A stretch of 64,000 bases of DNA from Microvirga sp. (GTDB lineage: Bacteria > Pseudomonadota > Alphaproteobacteria > Rhizobiales > Beijerinckiaceae). Positions 16,737 through 24,819 of the stretch are shown here, piece by piece. Below the pieces are notes generated by a model, which saw only the letters and a program-made list of their open reading frames with translations, did no database searches and had not been told where the DNA came from. The stretch is taken from NCBI GenBank assembly GCA_029266525.1, contig JAQSWQ010000002.1, positions 92,682-156,681 on the forward strand, in the 5' to 3' direction. Within the stretch, counting starts at the first letter, position 1. Each line of letters opens with the position of its first letter. The translations under genes and the position numbers were made by a program.

Positions 16737-17057
16737 TTACTCGCAGGTCTGGATGCGCTTCGTCGTCATGCGGCCGAAGCGATCTTCCTTCTTCACGATC
16801 GTCGTGCGGCAGCCGACGTTGCCGGTGGTGCGGATTTCCCGATCGCGGGGCCGGACGATGACGCGATCCTCGCGATGGCCTCGGCGGATGCCGCGGTCCT
16901 CATAATCGCCGCGGCGCATGCTGCGCTCGCTGCCGCGGTCCGACCCGATCCCGATGCTGGGCCCGCCCGACCCACCCGGCCGGATCTCGATGCCTTGAGC
17001 CGAGGCCGCGGTCGCGCTGAGAAGCATGACGGAAAGCGTGACAGCAATGTGTTTCAT
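16737..17057 (-). CDS. Secreted small protein with C-terminal CRT motif
   Basis: The 106-residue product has a clean signal peptide (MKHIAVTLSVMLLSATAASA), a Gly/Arg-rich linker (RGDYEDRGIRRGHRED), and a C-terminal unit NVGCRTTIVKKEDRFGRMTT ending in QTCE with two cysteines 22 residues apart. The protein at 40363 ends in the same way (CRTVVRKRVNEFGERVTV...C), so both belong to one secreted family. A disulfide-closed hairpin in the periplasm is a reasonable guess. Function unknown. Confidence 0.65.
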   Translation of the reverse strand: MKHIAVTLSVMLLSATAASAQGIEIRPGGSGGPSIGIGSDRGSERSMRRGDYEDRGIRRGHREDRVIVRPRDREIRTTGNVGCRTTIVKKEDRFGRMTTKRIQTCE

Positions 17058-17305
17058 GGCAGTCCTCCCAAGCGATTATTTGTCCACTTGATGTCAACAT
17101 CTGAAATTCAACTTTGTTCCGCAGAATTGACAGTTATCCGGTTCAAGAAGATTCCTGGTTAACATTGCAACATGTCTTCGGAGCCGTAGCACTCTCCCAG
17201 GCGTGTTCTCACGAGTACAGAACCGCGCTCGAAAACGGCAGGGCTGGGAAAACCGGTGCGGCCCTCTCGTCGGCCCTGAGCAAGGCCAGGGCTGGCGGCC
17301 GACTC

Positions 17306-17563
17306 TCACGACATATTGGCGGAACCAGGATCGGGCGGAACAGGCGAAGTCCGCTCCAGCTCGACATCGAGCGAAAGCCGCGTGGTAGCCTCTCGCGCTA
17401 CCCGCGCATCGCCATCGAGAAATTTCAGATGCATCAACAGCGCTTCGACCGCGCAAGTCAGATGTTCAACCTTTTCGTGAGCATCACTTGCCGATCTCGA
17501 TTTCTCGATATGTCTCTCGACTCCGAACCCCAGCGAGATCGGAGTGGCGCCTTCGGCATTCAT
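17306..17563 (-). CDS. Small hypothetical protein
   Basis: The 85-residue product (MNAEGATPISLGFGVERHIE...) contains a helical middle EKVEHLTCAVEALLMHLKFL and no recognised domain. The ATG at 17563 has AGGA eight bases upstream. There is no competing supported gene here. The protein could be a regulator fragment or a small cytosolic factor; only gene-like composition and the ribosome-binding site support it. Confidence 0.4.
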   Translation of the reverse strand: MNAEGATPISLGFGVERHIEKSRSASDAHEKVEHLTCAVEALLMHLKFLDGDARVAREATTRLSLDVELERTSPVPPDPGSANMS

Positions 17564-17700
17564 TGGTTCGTTCCTAACGAGCAGAGACGCGAGCACACAT
17601 GGTCAACGGCGAGCGACATTGACCCTCCTAGTGGACGGCCCGTCATGCGGAGCGCGCGAGTCCGCGCGGCAGCGCGGAGCGTGTCAATTCAGGTCGGGCG

Positions 17701-18432
17701 TCACGGGCGCGCAAAGAGCGCATCATTCCGGCTGCGCCACGCATGATCCGAAAGCCACTTATAATCCTGATCGGGCATAAGGGGGATGGTCTTCACCTGA
17801 GCTTCCAGAAGCGGAAGGAAGAAGCTGTCCCGCTTATGCGAAACCTTGAGAGAGCGAATCGGCACGACAATGCTGTCCTTGCCGGGCATGAAGAAGCCGC
17901 CGGCGGCGACGATCGCGTAGTCTCGCCGGTCCTTGGTCGCAAAGACGATGTTCCTCACCTCGCCGACGATCTTGTCGTCGGAACTCCGGACCTCGGAGCC
18001 GATGATCTCGTCGGCCCGCAACCCGGGCTCCAGGTCGGCGATCTCGATGAGCGGCTTGGCATCCTTCTCGCCACGCCGGCCGTGCGCTGCGCCGCGCTGA
18101 ACCTTCGGGTGCCGCGCGTCGATCTGCTTCTCGGCCTCGTCTTCATCGTTGTCCCCGAGCTTGCCCAGCGAGGGTGATGAAACGAGCTCGCGGATGTTCC
18201 CCAAGAGACGCTCGCAATCCTCATGACGCCCGTAGGACCAGAGGGTGAATGCGGCGTCGCGCAAGCTGCGGAGGTCGCGCACGCTCTGCCGATTGGCCGG
18301 CCCGCGAAGCCCCGGATTTTGGAGGATTGCCTCCTCCAGCTTGGCGTCGGCGATCTGGCAGTCCGCCGCGGCCCCCGAAAATCCAAAAGCGCCAAAGAAC
18401 GTAAGTGCCAGGAGGAGATTTGCAGCTTTCAT
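17701..18432 (-). CDS. Secreted PRC-barrel domain protein
   Basis: The 243-residue product has a signal peptide (KAANLLLALTFFGAFGFSGAAA). An alpha-helical region with Cys pairs follows (DCQIADAKLEEAILQNPGLR, RHEDCERLLGNIRE), then a charged linker. The C-terminal PRC-barrel contains ADEIIGSEVRSSDDKIVGEV and AIVAAGGFFMPGKDSIVVP. PRC barrels are small beta domains found in envelope and photosynthetic proteins. Here it is probably periplasmic. The gene stands alone, with a long upstream region. Confidence 0.7.
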   Translation of the reverse strand: MKAANLLLALTFFGAFGFSGAAADCQIADAKLEEAILQNPGLRGPANRQSVRDLRSLRDAAFTLWSYGRHEDCERLLGNIRELVSSPSLGKLGDNDEDEAEKQIDARHPKVQRGAAHGRRGEKDAKPLIEIADLEPGLRADEIIGSEVRSSDDKIVGEVRNIVFATKDRRDYAIVAAGGFFMPGKDSIVVPIRSLKVSHKRDSFFLPLLEAQVKTIPLMPDQDYKWLSDHAWRSRNDALFARP

Positions 18433-18976
18433 GTGGTCGATCTCCCGGTGCGGCCGCCGATGTGGCGATCGAGACGGTGCAAGAGCACGAGACTCGCCCG
18501 CCCGACTGATCGAGACTCCGGCCCGAAATATGGTAAAGCTCTTCGAAGGTTTACGCGATTGTTTCGGCAAAAGCAATGAGAACAAGGTATTTCTTGCAAT
18601 GACGGCGAGATAATTAAATTGATCTTGAACAAAGATAGGCGGGGCACCATTTAACTTACCCTGCCTCAGGTAGGTACGAAGCGCGCGTTTAACGAGCCGG
18701 AAATCGCCGGCTGAGAACGGCAGCGTCCAAGCACTGCTCGTTTGCCGGCAGGGCGGACCGCCCGCTACCTTGGGCACGGCCGGCTATGATCGCCGAAATT
18801 GCATCTGCCTTCGGGCTCCCGGGGCGCGGTCCACTCGCTTACGCGGTCGCAGACGCGATCCGTTCAACTTTGCGGTAGCGCCTGCGGCGCCCGCCCAGCA
18901 AAGCCCGCAGGCTCATTTTTAGACGGCTTTCGGATCCCGAGTTGGCCGGCGCTCGGCGGCAAATGCCGGCCTTCGC
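18433..18976. other. Intergenic region upstream of the PRC-barrel gene
   Basis: About 540 bases without a supported gene. The part from 18540 to 18660 is clearly richer in A+T and probably holds the promoter of the minus-strand PRC-barrel gene. No exact promoter, terminator or RNA gene could be defined. Confidence 0.4.
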
Positions 18977-19255
18977 TTGCAGGAGCGGCTGGCGATGGAA
19001 CGCGCGTCGTGCGATACAAATGGCATGAGCGGATGGCTGATGCAGGCGAGTTATTCGGGATCGTCACCAGAGACGGGAATGACGCTCGAGATGTGGGCCG
19101 TCTGGGTTCCAGACCATGCGGACGCTGCGGGCGCATTGGCGGAAACGGCTGGCAATCTTCCCACCACGACCTTATGCGAGCTCTCGGATGATCACATGAG
19201 GAGCTTGGGATTGAGCGAGGAAGGACAGATCGCTCGCGTCCGGTGCATCTTCTAG
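18977..19255 (+). CDS. Hypothetical protein, doubtful
   Basis: A 92-residue frame whose second half (MWAVWVPDHADAAGALAET, LGLSEEGQIARVRCIF) has a protein-like composition. A competing overlapping frame (18799-19191) is comparably open, so the reading is uncertain. No domain is recognised. The start could also be an internal ATG at 19025 or later. Confidence 0.28.
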   Translation: MQERLAMERASCDTNGMSGWLMQASYSGSSPETGMTLEMWAVWVPDHADAAGALAETAGNLPTTTLCELSDDHMRSLGLSEEGQIARVRCIF

Positions 19256-19285
19256 CGCGGCGAACAGCTCGCTCGGGATCGGTCG

Positions 19286-19426
19286 ATGTTCAAACGCAAG
19301 GGCCCGGCGCACGCCGCCTACGGCAGCGATGCCTCTCGCCAACGGATGCGCAAAAAGTGGTGGCTTGCTACGGCCCTTGTTTTGCTCGCTTCAATCCTGG
19401 CTTTCGTCGTCGCTCGATTTTCGTGA
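19286..19426 (+). CDS. Small single-pass membrane protein (46 residues)
   Basis: The frame reads MFKRKGPAHAAYGSDASRQR and then a typical membrane segment after RKKWW (LATALVLLASILAFVVARF). A basic N-terminus plus one C-terminal helix is a common layout of small inner-membrane stress proteins. Only a weak GGGA lies upstream, so this rests on composition and topology. It sits between a doubtful gene and the HWE kinase. Confidence 0.42.
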   Translation: MFKRKGPAHAAYGSDASRQRMRKKWWLATALVLLASILAFVVARFS

Positions 19427-19617
19427 TCGCGGTGAGAGGGTATGCCTCGGACGACTGCTCTCCCGGTTGAGACGAAGTACCGCTTCGCAACGCGTGGTAG
19501 CCACCGCTTCGATCTGGTTGGCATGGCGGCGGCGCTCCTCACCTTTGAGGTTCGGTGCATTGGGCGCCGCGCTGGTAAAAGGTAAGCGCGTGTTTACGGC
19601 GAATGGCGAGGCGGGGC

Positions 19618-20325
19618 ATGGGCAGGGAAAAGGAGATACGGTTAGAGGCGGAAAACGTAAATCTCCGACACCTGCTCGCGCGGGCAGGCATCGATGCTGC
19701 CGAACACAAGATCGTAGAGCAATTACAGCGCATCCTTCTCGAGGAACTACACCATCGGGTGAAGAACACGCTCGCGACCGTGCAGGCGATAACGTCGCAA
19801 AGCCTGCGAACAGCGCAGAGCATGGAGCACGCCAGGGAAGCGATTTCAAACCGGCTGCTGGCCTTGGGCAGGGTGCATGACCTGCTCCTACGGACGAGCT
19901 GGAGCAGCGCGAAGCTCGCCGAAATGCTCGATACCGCGATCGCGCCGTTCAAGACGCCCGGCGCCCGCCAGTTCCTGATCCAAAGCACCGACATAGACGT
20001 GGGTTCGGGAGCGGCGCTCCCGCTCGCCATGATCCTCAACGAGCTCTGTACGAACGCGGTCAAGTACGGTGCGCTCTCGTCGCCGAAAGGGCGAGTCAGC
20101 ATCATAACGAAGGTCGACGAGAGCGCTCGACGGTTCCGGCTGACATGGGCTGAGACAAGAGGCCCGGCGGTGCAGGAGCCGACACGCCGCAGCTTCGGGA
20201 TGCGCCTCATAGAGCAGAGCTTCGTGAGCCAGCTTCAAGGGACCGCGAAGGTGAAGTTCGTGCCCACCGGCGCCGTTTGCGAGCTCGACGTTCCGCTCGC
20301 TGCTCTCCAGCCGAACGTAGACTGA
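19618..20325 (+). CDS. HWE/HisKA_2-type sensor histidine kinase lacking a sensor domain
   Basis: The 235-residue protein is almost only kinase core. A short N-terminal coiled coil (IRLEAENVNLRHLLARAG) is followed by the phosphoacceptor motif LLEELHHRVKNTLATVQAIT, LAMILNELCTNAVKYGALS (N box) and SFGMRLIEQSF. HWE kinases feed the PhyR/EcfG general stress response and related pathways in alphaproteobacteria. With no PAS or membrane part it needs a partner for sensing. The ATG at 19618 has GAGG in front; 19603 is an alternative start. Confidence 0.78.
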   Translation: MGREKEIRLEAENVNLRHLLARAGIDAAEHKIVEQLQRILLEELHHRVKNTLATVQAITSQSLRTAQSMEHAREAISNRLLALGRVHDLLLRTSWSSAKLAEMLDTAIAPFKTPGARQFLIQSTDIDVGSGAALPLAMILNELCTNAVKYGALSSPKGRVSIITKVDESARRFRLTWAETRGPAVQEPTRRSFGMRLIEQSFVSQLQGTAKVKFVPTGAVCELDVPLAALQPNVD

Positions 20326-20350
20326 GGCATCAACGCGCGATCCGTGACGC

Positions 20351-20380
20351 TTGACACCCGGGCGCTGCTCTGTTAGGAAT
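20351..20380 (+). promoter_or_regulatory. Promoter of the small-RNA-like unit
   Basis: TTGACA at 20351-20356 is followed after 17 bases by TAGGAAT at 20374-20380, giving a predicted start at about 20386-20387. Its architecture matches that of the promoter at 11503-11532. Confidence 0.55.
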
Positions 20381-20386
20381 ATAGTG

Positions 20387-20475
20387 CTGTCGAGAACCGC
20401 GGCCGGGGCTTCTGCCCCGCCGCGGCGAGCGTCAAGCATCACGAGCCGCCCGCGACCCGCGCCGGGCGGTTTTTT
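20387..20475 (+). ncRNA. Candidate small RNA, about 89 nt
   Basis: A predicted sigma-70 promoter is followed by a very stable hairpin at about 20396-20425 (arms rich in G and C around a TTCT loop), a short single-stranded stretch (GTCAAGCATCACGAG), and an intrinsic terminator at 20446-20475. The unit lies 53 bases in front of the TerS-like gene and ends before it, so it is either an independent small RNA or an attenuated leader of the packaging genes. No Rfam family is recognised with certainty. Confidence 0.5.
20446..20475 (+). terminator. Intrinsic terminator
   Basis: CCGCCCG (20446-20452) pairs with CGGGCGG (20463-20469), followed directly by six T residues (20470-20475). It closes the small-RNA-like unit and would limit read-through into the TerS-like gene. 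Confidence 0.75.
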
Positions 20476-20527
20476 CATGCGCCATTCTCGACCCGCCCCC
20501 CGATCCGCCGCCCCCCAAGGAGCCCCC

Positions 20528-21238
20528 ATGCGACTGATCACGCATCCGCCCGAGAAGCGGGCGCAGGCCAAATGGCTTGGCGAGACCACGCCCTTGAACT
20601 GCGCCGAGATCGCGGCGCGGGTCGATGCGAAGCCCTCGACCGTGCGCACCTGGAAGCGCGACGACAAGTGGAAGCGCCCGGCCGACGCGCCGGAGCGGCG
20701 CAGCTTCACGCAGGAGCAGCGCGCCGCCATCGGGCGGTTGCGCGGGCTCGGCGGCACCAACGCCGACATCGCCCGCGTTGCCGGGTGCAGCGCCGACACC
20801 ATCGCGCGCGTGCCGCCGGTCCCGCCCAAGGGCCTGAAGGCCAACGCGGCGGCGCCCCTTCCGGGCTTCGCGCCCGAGGAGGCCGCGAAGCTGCACGAGG
20901 CGCTCGCCGGCGGCGGCCATGCCAAGCGCGAGCTCGCGGGCCTTGTCGCGCGGGCGCTCGCGCTCGCCGCGGCCGACCTCATGAGCGACCGCACGCTTCC
21001 GCCCGACCGCCGCGCGCGGGGAATGGCGGTCCTCGTCGCAACCATCAAGGCGCTGCCGGACGAGCCGCCGGCCGCCGGAGCAGCTTTGCATGATCACCAG
21101 CCCGGACCCGCCACTTTCGAGGACACCAACGCTCTCCTGGAGGAGATCGCGCGCCGCTTTGCAGATCTTGGCGTCGCAGGGGAGGTTGACGGAGCGCCTG
21201 GCGGACCTGCCGCCGCCGATGCAGCGGCGCCTGCTTGA
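20528..21238 (+). CDS. Gene-transfer-agent/phage-type small terminase-like DNA-binding protein
   Basis: The 236-residue product has an N-terminal HTH (LNCAEIAARVDAKPSTVRTW) and a second HTH-like segment (GTNADIARVAGCSADTIARV). A helical body (HAKRELAGLVARALALAAAD) and an acidic/Ala-rich end follow. It directly precedes, and overlaps by 149 bases, a large terminase of gene-transfer-agent type. This suggests the small-terminase role, in which the HTH protein recruits DNA to TerL. Family assignment rests mainly on position. Confidence 0.6.
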   Translation: MRLITHPPEKRAQAKWLGETTPLNCAEIAARVDAKPSTVRTWKRDDKWKRPADAPERRSFTQEQRAAIGRLRGLGGTNADIARVAGCSADTIARVPPVPPKGLKANAAAPLPGFAPEEAAKLHEALAGGGHAKRELAGLVARALALAAADLMSDRTLPPDRRARGMAVLVATIKALPDEPPAAGAALHDHQPGPATFEDTNALLEEIARRFADLGVAGEVDGAPGGPAAADAAAPA

Positions 21239-22460
21239 GAGCTTCTTCGGCGCGGGCGGCGTCCACCAGATGCCGCCTGACCCGGCGGGGGACTGGCACA
21301 CCTGGCTCCTCCTCGGCGGGCGCGGCGCCGGCAAGACGCGGGCCGGCGCCGAATGGGTCACGGGCCTTGTCGGCGGCGTGATCGGCATCGCGGCGCGGCC
21401 GGTCGGGCGCATCGCGCTGGTCGGCGAGACCTTTGCCGACGTGCGCGACGTGATGATCGACGGGCCTTCCGGCTTGCGCGCGGTGGCGCCCGCGGGCGAG
21501 CGTCCGCAGTGGAAGCCCACCCTGCGCCGGCTCGAATGGCGAAACGGCGCGCTCGCCCACGCCTTCTCGGCCGAGGACCCCGACTCGTTGCGCGGGCCGC
21601 AGTTCGAGGCGGCGTGGTGCGACGAGCTCGGCAAATGGCGCTACGCCGACGAGACCTGGGACATGCTGCAGTTCGGGCTGCGGCTCGGCGCGCGTCCGCG
21701 CCAGGCCGTCACCACCACGCCGCGGCGCATCCCGCTGATCCGCCGGCTGATCGACGCGCCTGGGGTCGTGACGACCAAGGCGCGCACGGCCGACAACGCC
21801 GCAAACCTCGCGCCGTCGTTCCTCGCGCAAGTCACGGCGATGTATGGCGGCACGCGGCTCGGGCGCCAGGAGCTCGATGGCGAGCTGATCGAGGACCGCG
21901 CCGACGCGCTGTGGCAGCGCGAGGCGATCGAGAGGGCGCGGGTCGTGGCCGCGCCGGCGCTCAGGCGCATCGTGGTCGCGGTCGATCCGCCCGCCACCTC
22001 AGGGCGAGATGCCGGCGCCTGCGGCATCGTCGCGGCGGGCGTCGACGCAGCGGGCCTCGGCTATGTGCTCGCCGACGCGAGCGTCGCGCGCGCCGCGCCG
22101 GAGATTTGGGCGGCGCGGGCGCTCGCGCTCTACCGGAGCCTCGAGGCCGACGCGCTTATCGCCGAGGTCAACCAGGGCGGCGAGATGGTCGCGGCGGTGC
22201 TGCGCCTCCTCGACCCGAGCGTGCCGGTCACGACCGTGGTCGCGACCCGCGGCAAGCACGCCCGCGCCGAGCCGGTCTCGGCCCTCTACGCGCAAGGCCG
22301 CGTGCGCCATGTCGGCGCCTTACCCGAGCTCGAGGACGAGATGTGCGATTTCGGACCGGCGGGCCTGTCGAACGGCCGCTCGCCCGACCGGCTCGACGCG
22401 CTGGTGTGGGCGCTGACCCACCTGATGCTGGGCGCGGCGCCGCGGGTGCGGGCGCTGTAG
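21090..22460 (+). CDS. Gene-transfer-agent-type large terminase (TerL), DNA-packaging ATPase
   Basis: The 456-residue protein has the hallmark of RcGTA-like TerL: WLLLGGRGAGKTRAGAEWV (Walker A, residues about 71-89). The Walker B-like AAWCDELGKW and SAEDPDSLRGPQF follow, then a C-terminal RNase H-like nuclease region beginning VAVDPPATSG. TerL pumps DNA into a capsid and cuts it. No portal, protease, capsid or tail gene follows; the next genes are DUF3072 and mnmG. The start is uncertain: 21090 makes a long overlap with the TerS-like gene, while 21219 would avoid most of it. Confidence 0.82.
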   Translation: MITSPDPPLSRTPTLSWRRSRAALQILASQGRLTERLADLPPPMQRRLLESFFGAGGVHQMPPDPAGDWHTWLLLGGRGAGKTRAGAEWVTGLVGGVIGIAARPVGRIALVGETFADVRDVMIDGPSGLRAVAPAGERPQWKPTLRRLEWRNGALAHAFSAEDPDSLRGPQFEAAWCDELGKWRYADETWDMLQFGLRLGARPRQAVTTTPRRIPLIRRLIDAPGVVTTKARTADNAANLAPSFLAQVTAMYGGTRLGRQELDGELIEDRADALWQREAIERARVVAAPALRRIVVAVDPPATSGRDAGACGIVAAGVDAAGLGYVLADASVARAAPEIWAARALALYRSLEADALIAEVNQGGEMVAAVLRLLDPSVPVTTVVATRGKHARAEPVSALYAQGRVRHVGALPELEDEMCDFGPAGLSNGRSPDRLDALVWALTHLMLGAAPRVRAL

Positions 22461-22553
22461 CGCGCACCGGCCCGAGGAGAAGCGTGCGAACCGGAACCGG
22501 CGCGCCGCGGCATGCGTTCCTTGGGTCGGAACATTTCGTGAACGAGAAGTATC

Positions 22554-22811
22554 ATGGCCCAGGCAAGGCACGCGGCGCAACGCGCCAATCCAAAGGCCGA
22601 GAACCCAAAGCAGAGCCCGGACGGGGGCTCGAACCGGCTCAAGGACCCGGACGACTGGGTCACCGGGCATGAGCCGATGACCGGTGCACAGGCGTCCTAC
22701 CTCAAGACGCTGTCGGAAGAGGCGCAGGACCCAAGGGCCTTCGAGGCGGACCTCGAGAAGGCGGAGGCGTCGAAGCGCATCGATCAGCTCAAGCGCGAGA
22801 CCGGCCGATAG
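22554..22811 (+). CDS. DUF3072 domain-containing protein
   Basis: The 85-residue protein carries the DUF3072 core almost entire: [20 protein letters not shown], then [21 protein letters not shown] and [10 protein letters not shown]. The N-terminal 25 residues are polar and probably flexible. The family is common in soil proteobacteria and has no known function. It ends 15 bases before the first parS palindrome. Confidence 0.75.
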   Translation: MAQARHAAQRANPKAENPKQSPDGGSNRLKDPDDWVTGHEPMTGAQASYLKTLSEEAQDPRAFEADLEKAEASKRIDQLKRETGR

Positions 22812-22825
22812 GCTCCGGCTCCGGA

Positions 22826-22843
22826 ATGTTTCACGTGAAACAT
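22826..22843. promoter_or_regulatory. parS site 1
   Basis: ATGTTTCACGTGAAACAT is an 18-base perfect palindrome containing the 16-base ParB target TGTTTCACGTGAAACA. It lies between the DUF3072 and mnmG genes, 66 bases before the mnmG ATG. parB is 3.5 kb downstream. Confidence 0.93.
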
Positions 22844-22908
22844 CGGTCTGTCCGCTCGGTTTGACCCGGCCGCCGGCGCCGCCTATCTCGGGCGGCGGAG
22901 AGCCCTTG

Positions 22909-24771
22909 ATGGACAGCTTCGACGTCATCGTGGTCGGCGGCGGGCATGCCGGCTGCGAGGCCGCCGCCGCCGCGGCGCGCATCGGCGCGCGCACCGCGCT
23001 CGTGACCCACCGCGTCGCGACGATCGGCGCGATGTCGTGCAACCCGGCCATCGGCGGCCTCGGCAAGGGCCATCTGGTGCGCGAGATCGACGCTCTCGAC
23101 GGCCTCATGGGCCGGGTCGCCGACCGCGCCGGGATCCAGTTCCGCCTGCTCAACCGCCGCAAGGGCGCGGCGGTGCGCGGGCCCCGGACCCAGGCCGACC
23201 GCAAGCTCTACGCCCGGGCCATGCAGGCGGAGATCGCCGGAACCGCGAACCTCACCGTGATCGAAGGCGAAGCCGACGACCTCCTGGTCGATCGCCGGCG
23301 CGCGGCCGGCGTCGCCATGGCCGGCGGCCGCCGGCTCTCGGCTGCCGCGACCGTCCTGACCACCGGCACGTTCCTGCGCGGGCTCATCCATATCGGGGAG
23401 AGGAAGATTCCGGCCGGGCGGGTCGGCGAACAGCCGGCGCTCGGGCTCTCGGCGACGCTCGATCGCTTCGGCCTGGCGCTCGGCCGGCTCAAGACCGGCA
23501 CGCCGCCGCGCCTCGACGGCCGCACCATCGATTGGGCAGGCGTCGACAAGCAGGCGGCGGACGAGGAGCCGGTGGCGTTCTCGGCGCTCACCGTTCGGAT
23601 CGATACGCCGCAGATCGAATGCGGCATCACCCGGACCACGGCCGCGGTGCACGATCTGATCCGGGCGAACCTCCACCGGGCACCGATGTATTCGGGCGGC
23701 ATCCACGGGCGCGGCCCGCGCTACTGCCCGTCGATCGAGGACAAGGTGGTGCGGTTCGGCGACCGCGACGGCCATCAGATCTTCCTCGAACCCGAGGGCC
23801 TCGACAACCCGACCGTCTATCCGAACGGCATCTCGACCTCGCTGCCCGAGGAGGTCCAGCGCGCGATCCTGCGGTCGATCCCGGGGCTCGAAGGCGCCGC
23901 CATGCTGCGGCCCGGCTACGCCATCGAGTATGATTACGTCGATCCGCGCGAGCTTCATGCCACGCTCGAGACGAAGCGCCTGCCGGGCCTCTTCCTGGCC
24001 GGCCAGATCAACGGCACCACCGGCTATGAGGAAGCCGCGGCGCAAGGGCTCGCGGCTGGCGTCAACGCGGCGCTCGCCGCCTCGGGGGCCGAGGCGACCA
24101 CCTTCGATCGGGCGGCATCCTACATCGGCGTGCTGATCGACGATCTCGTCACGCGCGGGGTGAGCGAGCCCTACCGGATGTTCACCTCGCGCTCCGAGTA
24201 CCGCCTCAGCCTGCGCATCGACAACGCCGACGAGCGGCTGACCCCGAAGGGTATGGCGCTGGGCTGCGTCGGCCGGCGGCGGGCGGAGGCTTTCGCCGCC
24301 TCGCAGGAGCGGCTCGAGGCGGCCCGCGGCCGGCTTTGCGGCCTGACCCTGACCCCGAACCAGGGCGCCCGGTACGGCATCGCCTTGAACCGCGACGGCA
24401 TTCGCCGCAACGCCCTGCAGCTGTTGTCCTTCCCGGGCATGTCGGTCGCGCGGCTCGCCCAGGTTTGGCCGGAGCTCGGGAGCTGGCCGGCGGCGCTGCG
24501 CGAGCGACTCGAGACCGATGCGACCTATTCGGTGTATCTCGACCGCCAGAATGCCGACATTGCCGCCTACCGGCGCGATGAGGCGGTCGAATTGTCAGGC
24601 GGCATCGATTTCGGCACGCTGCCGGGGCTCTCGAACGAGATCCGCAGCAAGCTCGACCTCGTGAAGCCGCGGACGCTCGGGCAGGCCGCCCGGATCGAAG
24701 GCATGACCCCGGCGGCGATCACGCTCCTCGCCGCTCACGCCAAGCGGAGGCGGCCCGAGGTCTCCGGCTGA
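22909..24771 (+). CDS. mnmG: tRNA uridine-5-carboxymethylaminomethyl modification enzyme MnmG
   Basis: MnmG is the FAD-binding partner of MnmE that modifies the wobble uridine (position 34) of certain tRNAs. The 620-residue protein starts with [20 protein letters not shown] (FAD dinucleotide loop). It contains [47 protein letters not shown] and [18 protein letters not shown], and ends in the helical MnmE-interacting domain. The start was set at the ATG at 22909; the frame upstream runs through parS. mnmE, usually adjacent, is not in this window. Confidence 0.96.
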   Translation: MDSFDVIVVGGGHAGCEAAAAAARIGARTALVTHRVATIGAMSCNPAIGGLGKGHLVREIDALDGLMGRVADRAGIQFRLLNRRKGAAVRGPRTQADRKLYARAMQAEIAGTANLTVIEGEADDLLVDRRRAAGVAMAGGRRLSAAATVLTTGTFLRGLIHIGERKIPAGRVGEQPALGLSATLDRFGLALGRLKTGTPPRLDGRTIDWAGVDKQAADEEPVAFSALTVRIDTPQIECGITRTTAAVHDLIRANLHRAPMYSGGIHGRGPRYCPSIEDKVVRFGDRDGHQIFLEPEGLDNPTVYPNGISTSLPEEVQRAILRSIPGLEGAAMLRPGYAIEYDYVDPRELHATLETKRLPGLFLAGQINGTTGYEEAAAQGLAAGVNAALAASGAEATTFDRAASYIGVLIDDLVTRGVSEPYRMFTSRSEYRLSLRIDNADERLTPKGMALGCVGRRRAEAFAASQERLEAARGRLCGLTLTPNQGARYGIALNRDGIRRNALQLLSFPGMSVARLAQVWPELGSWPAALRERLETDATYSVYLDRQNADIAAYRRDEAVELSGGIDFGTLPGLSNEIRSKLDLVKPRTLGQAARIEGMTPAAITLLAAHAKRRRPEVSG

Positions 24772-24782
24772 TCACCGGTGCG

Positions 24783-24800
24783 ATGTTTCACGTGAAACAT
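24783..24800. promoter_or_regulatory. parS site 2
   Basis: A second copy of ATGTTTCACGTGAAACAT lies 12 bases after the mnmG stop and 20 bases before the rsmG ATG. It is identical to sites 1 and 3. Confidence 0.93.
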
Positions 24801-24819
24801 TGGGCCTGCGAGCCGCCGC

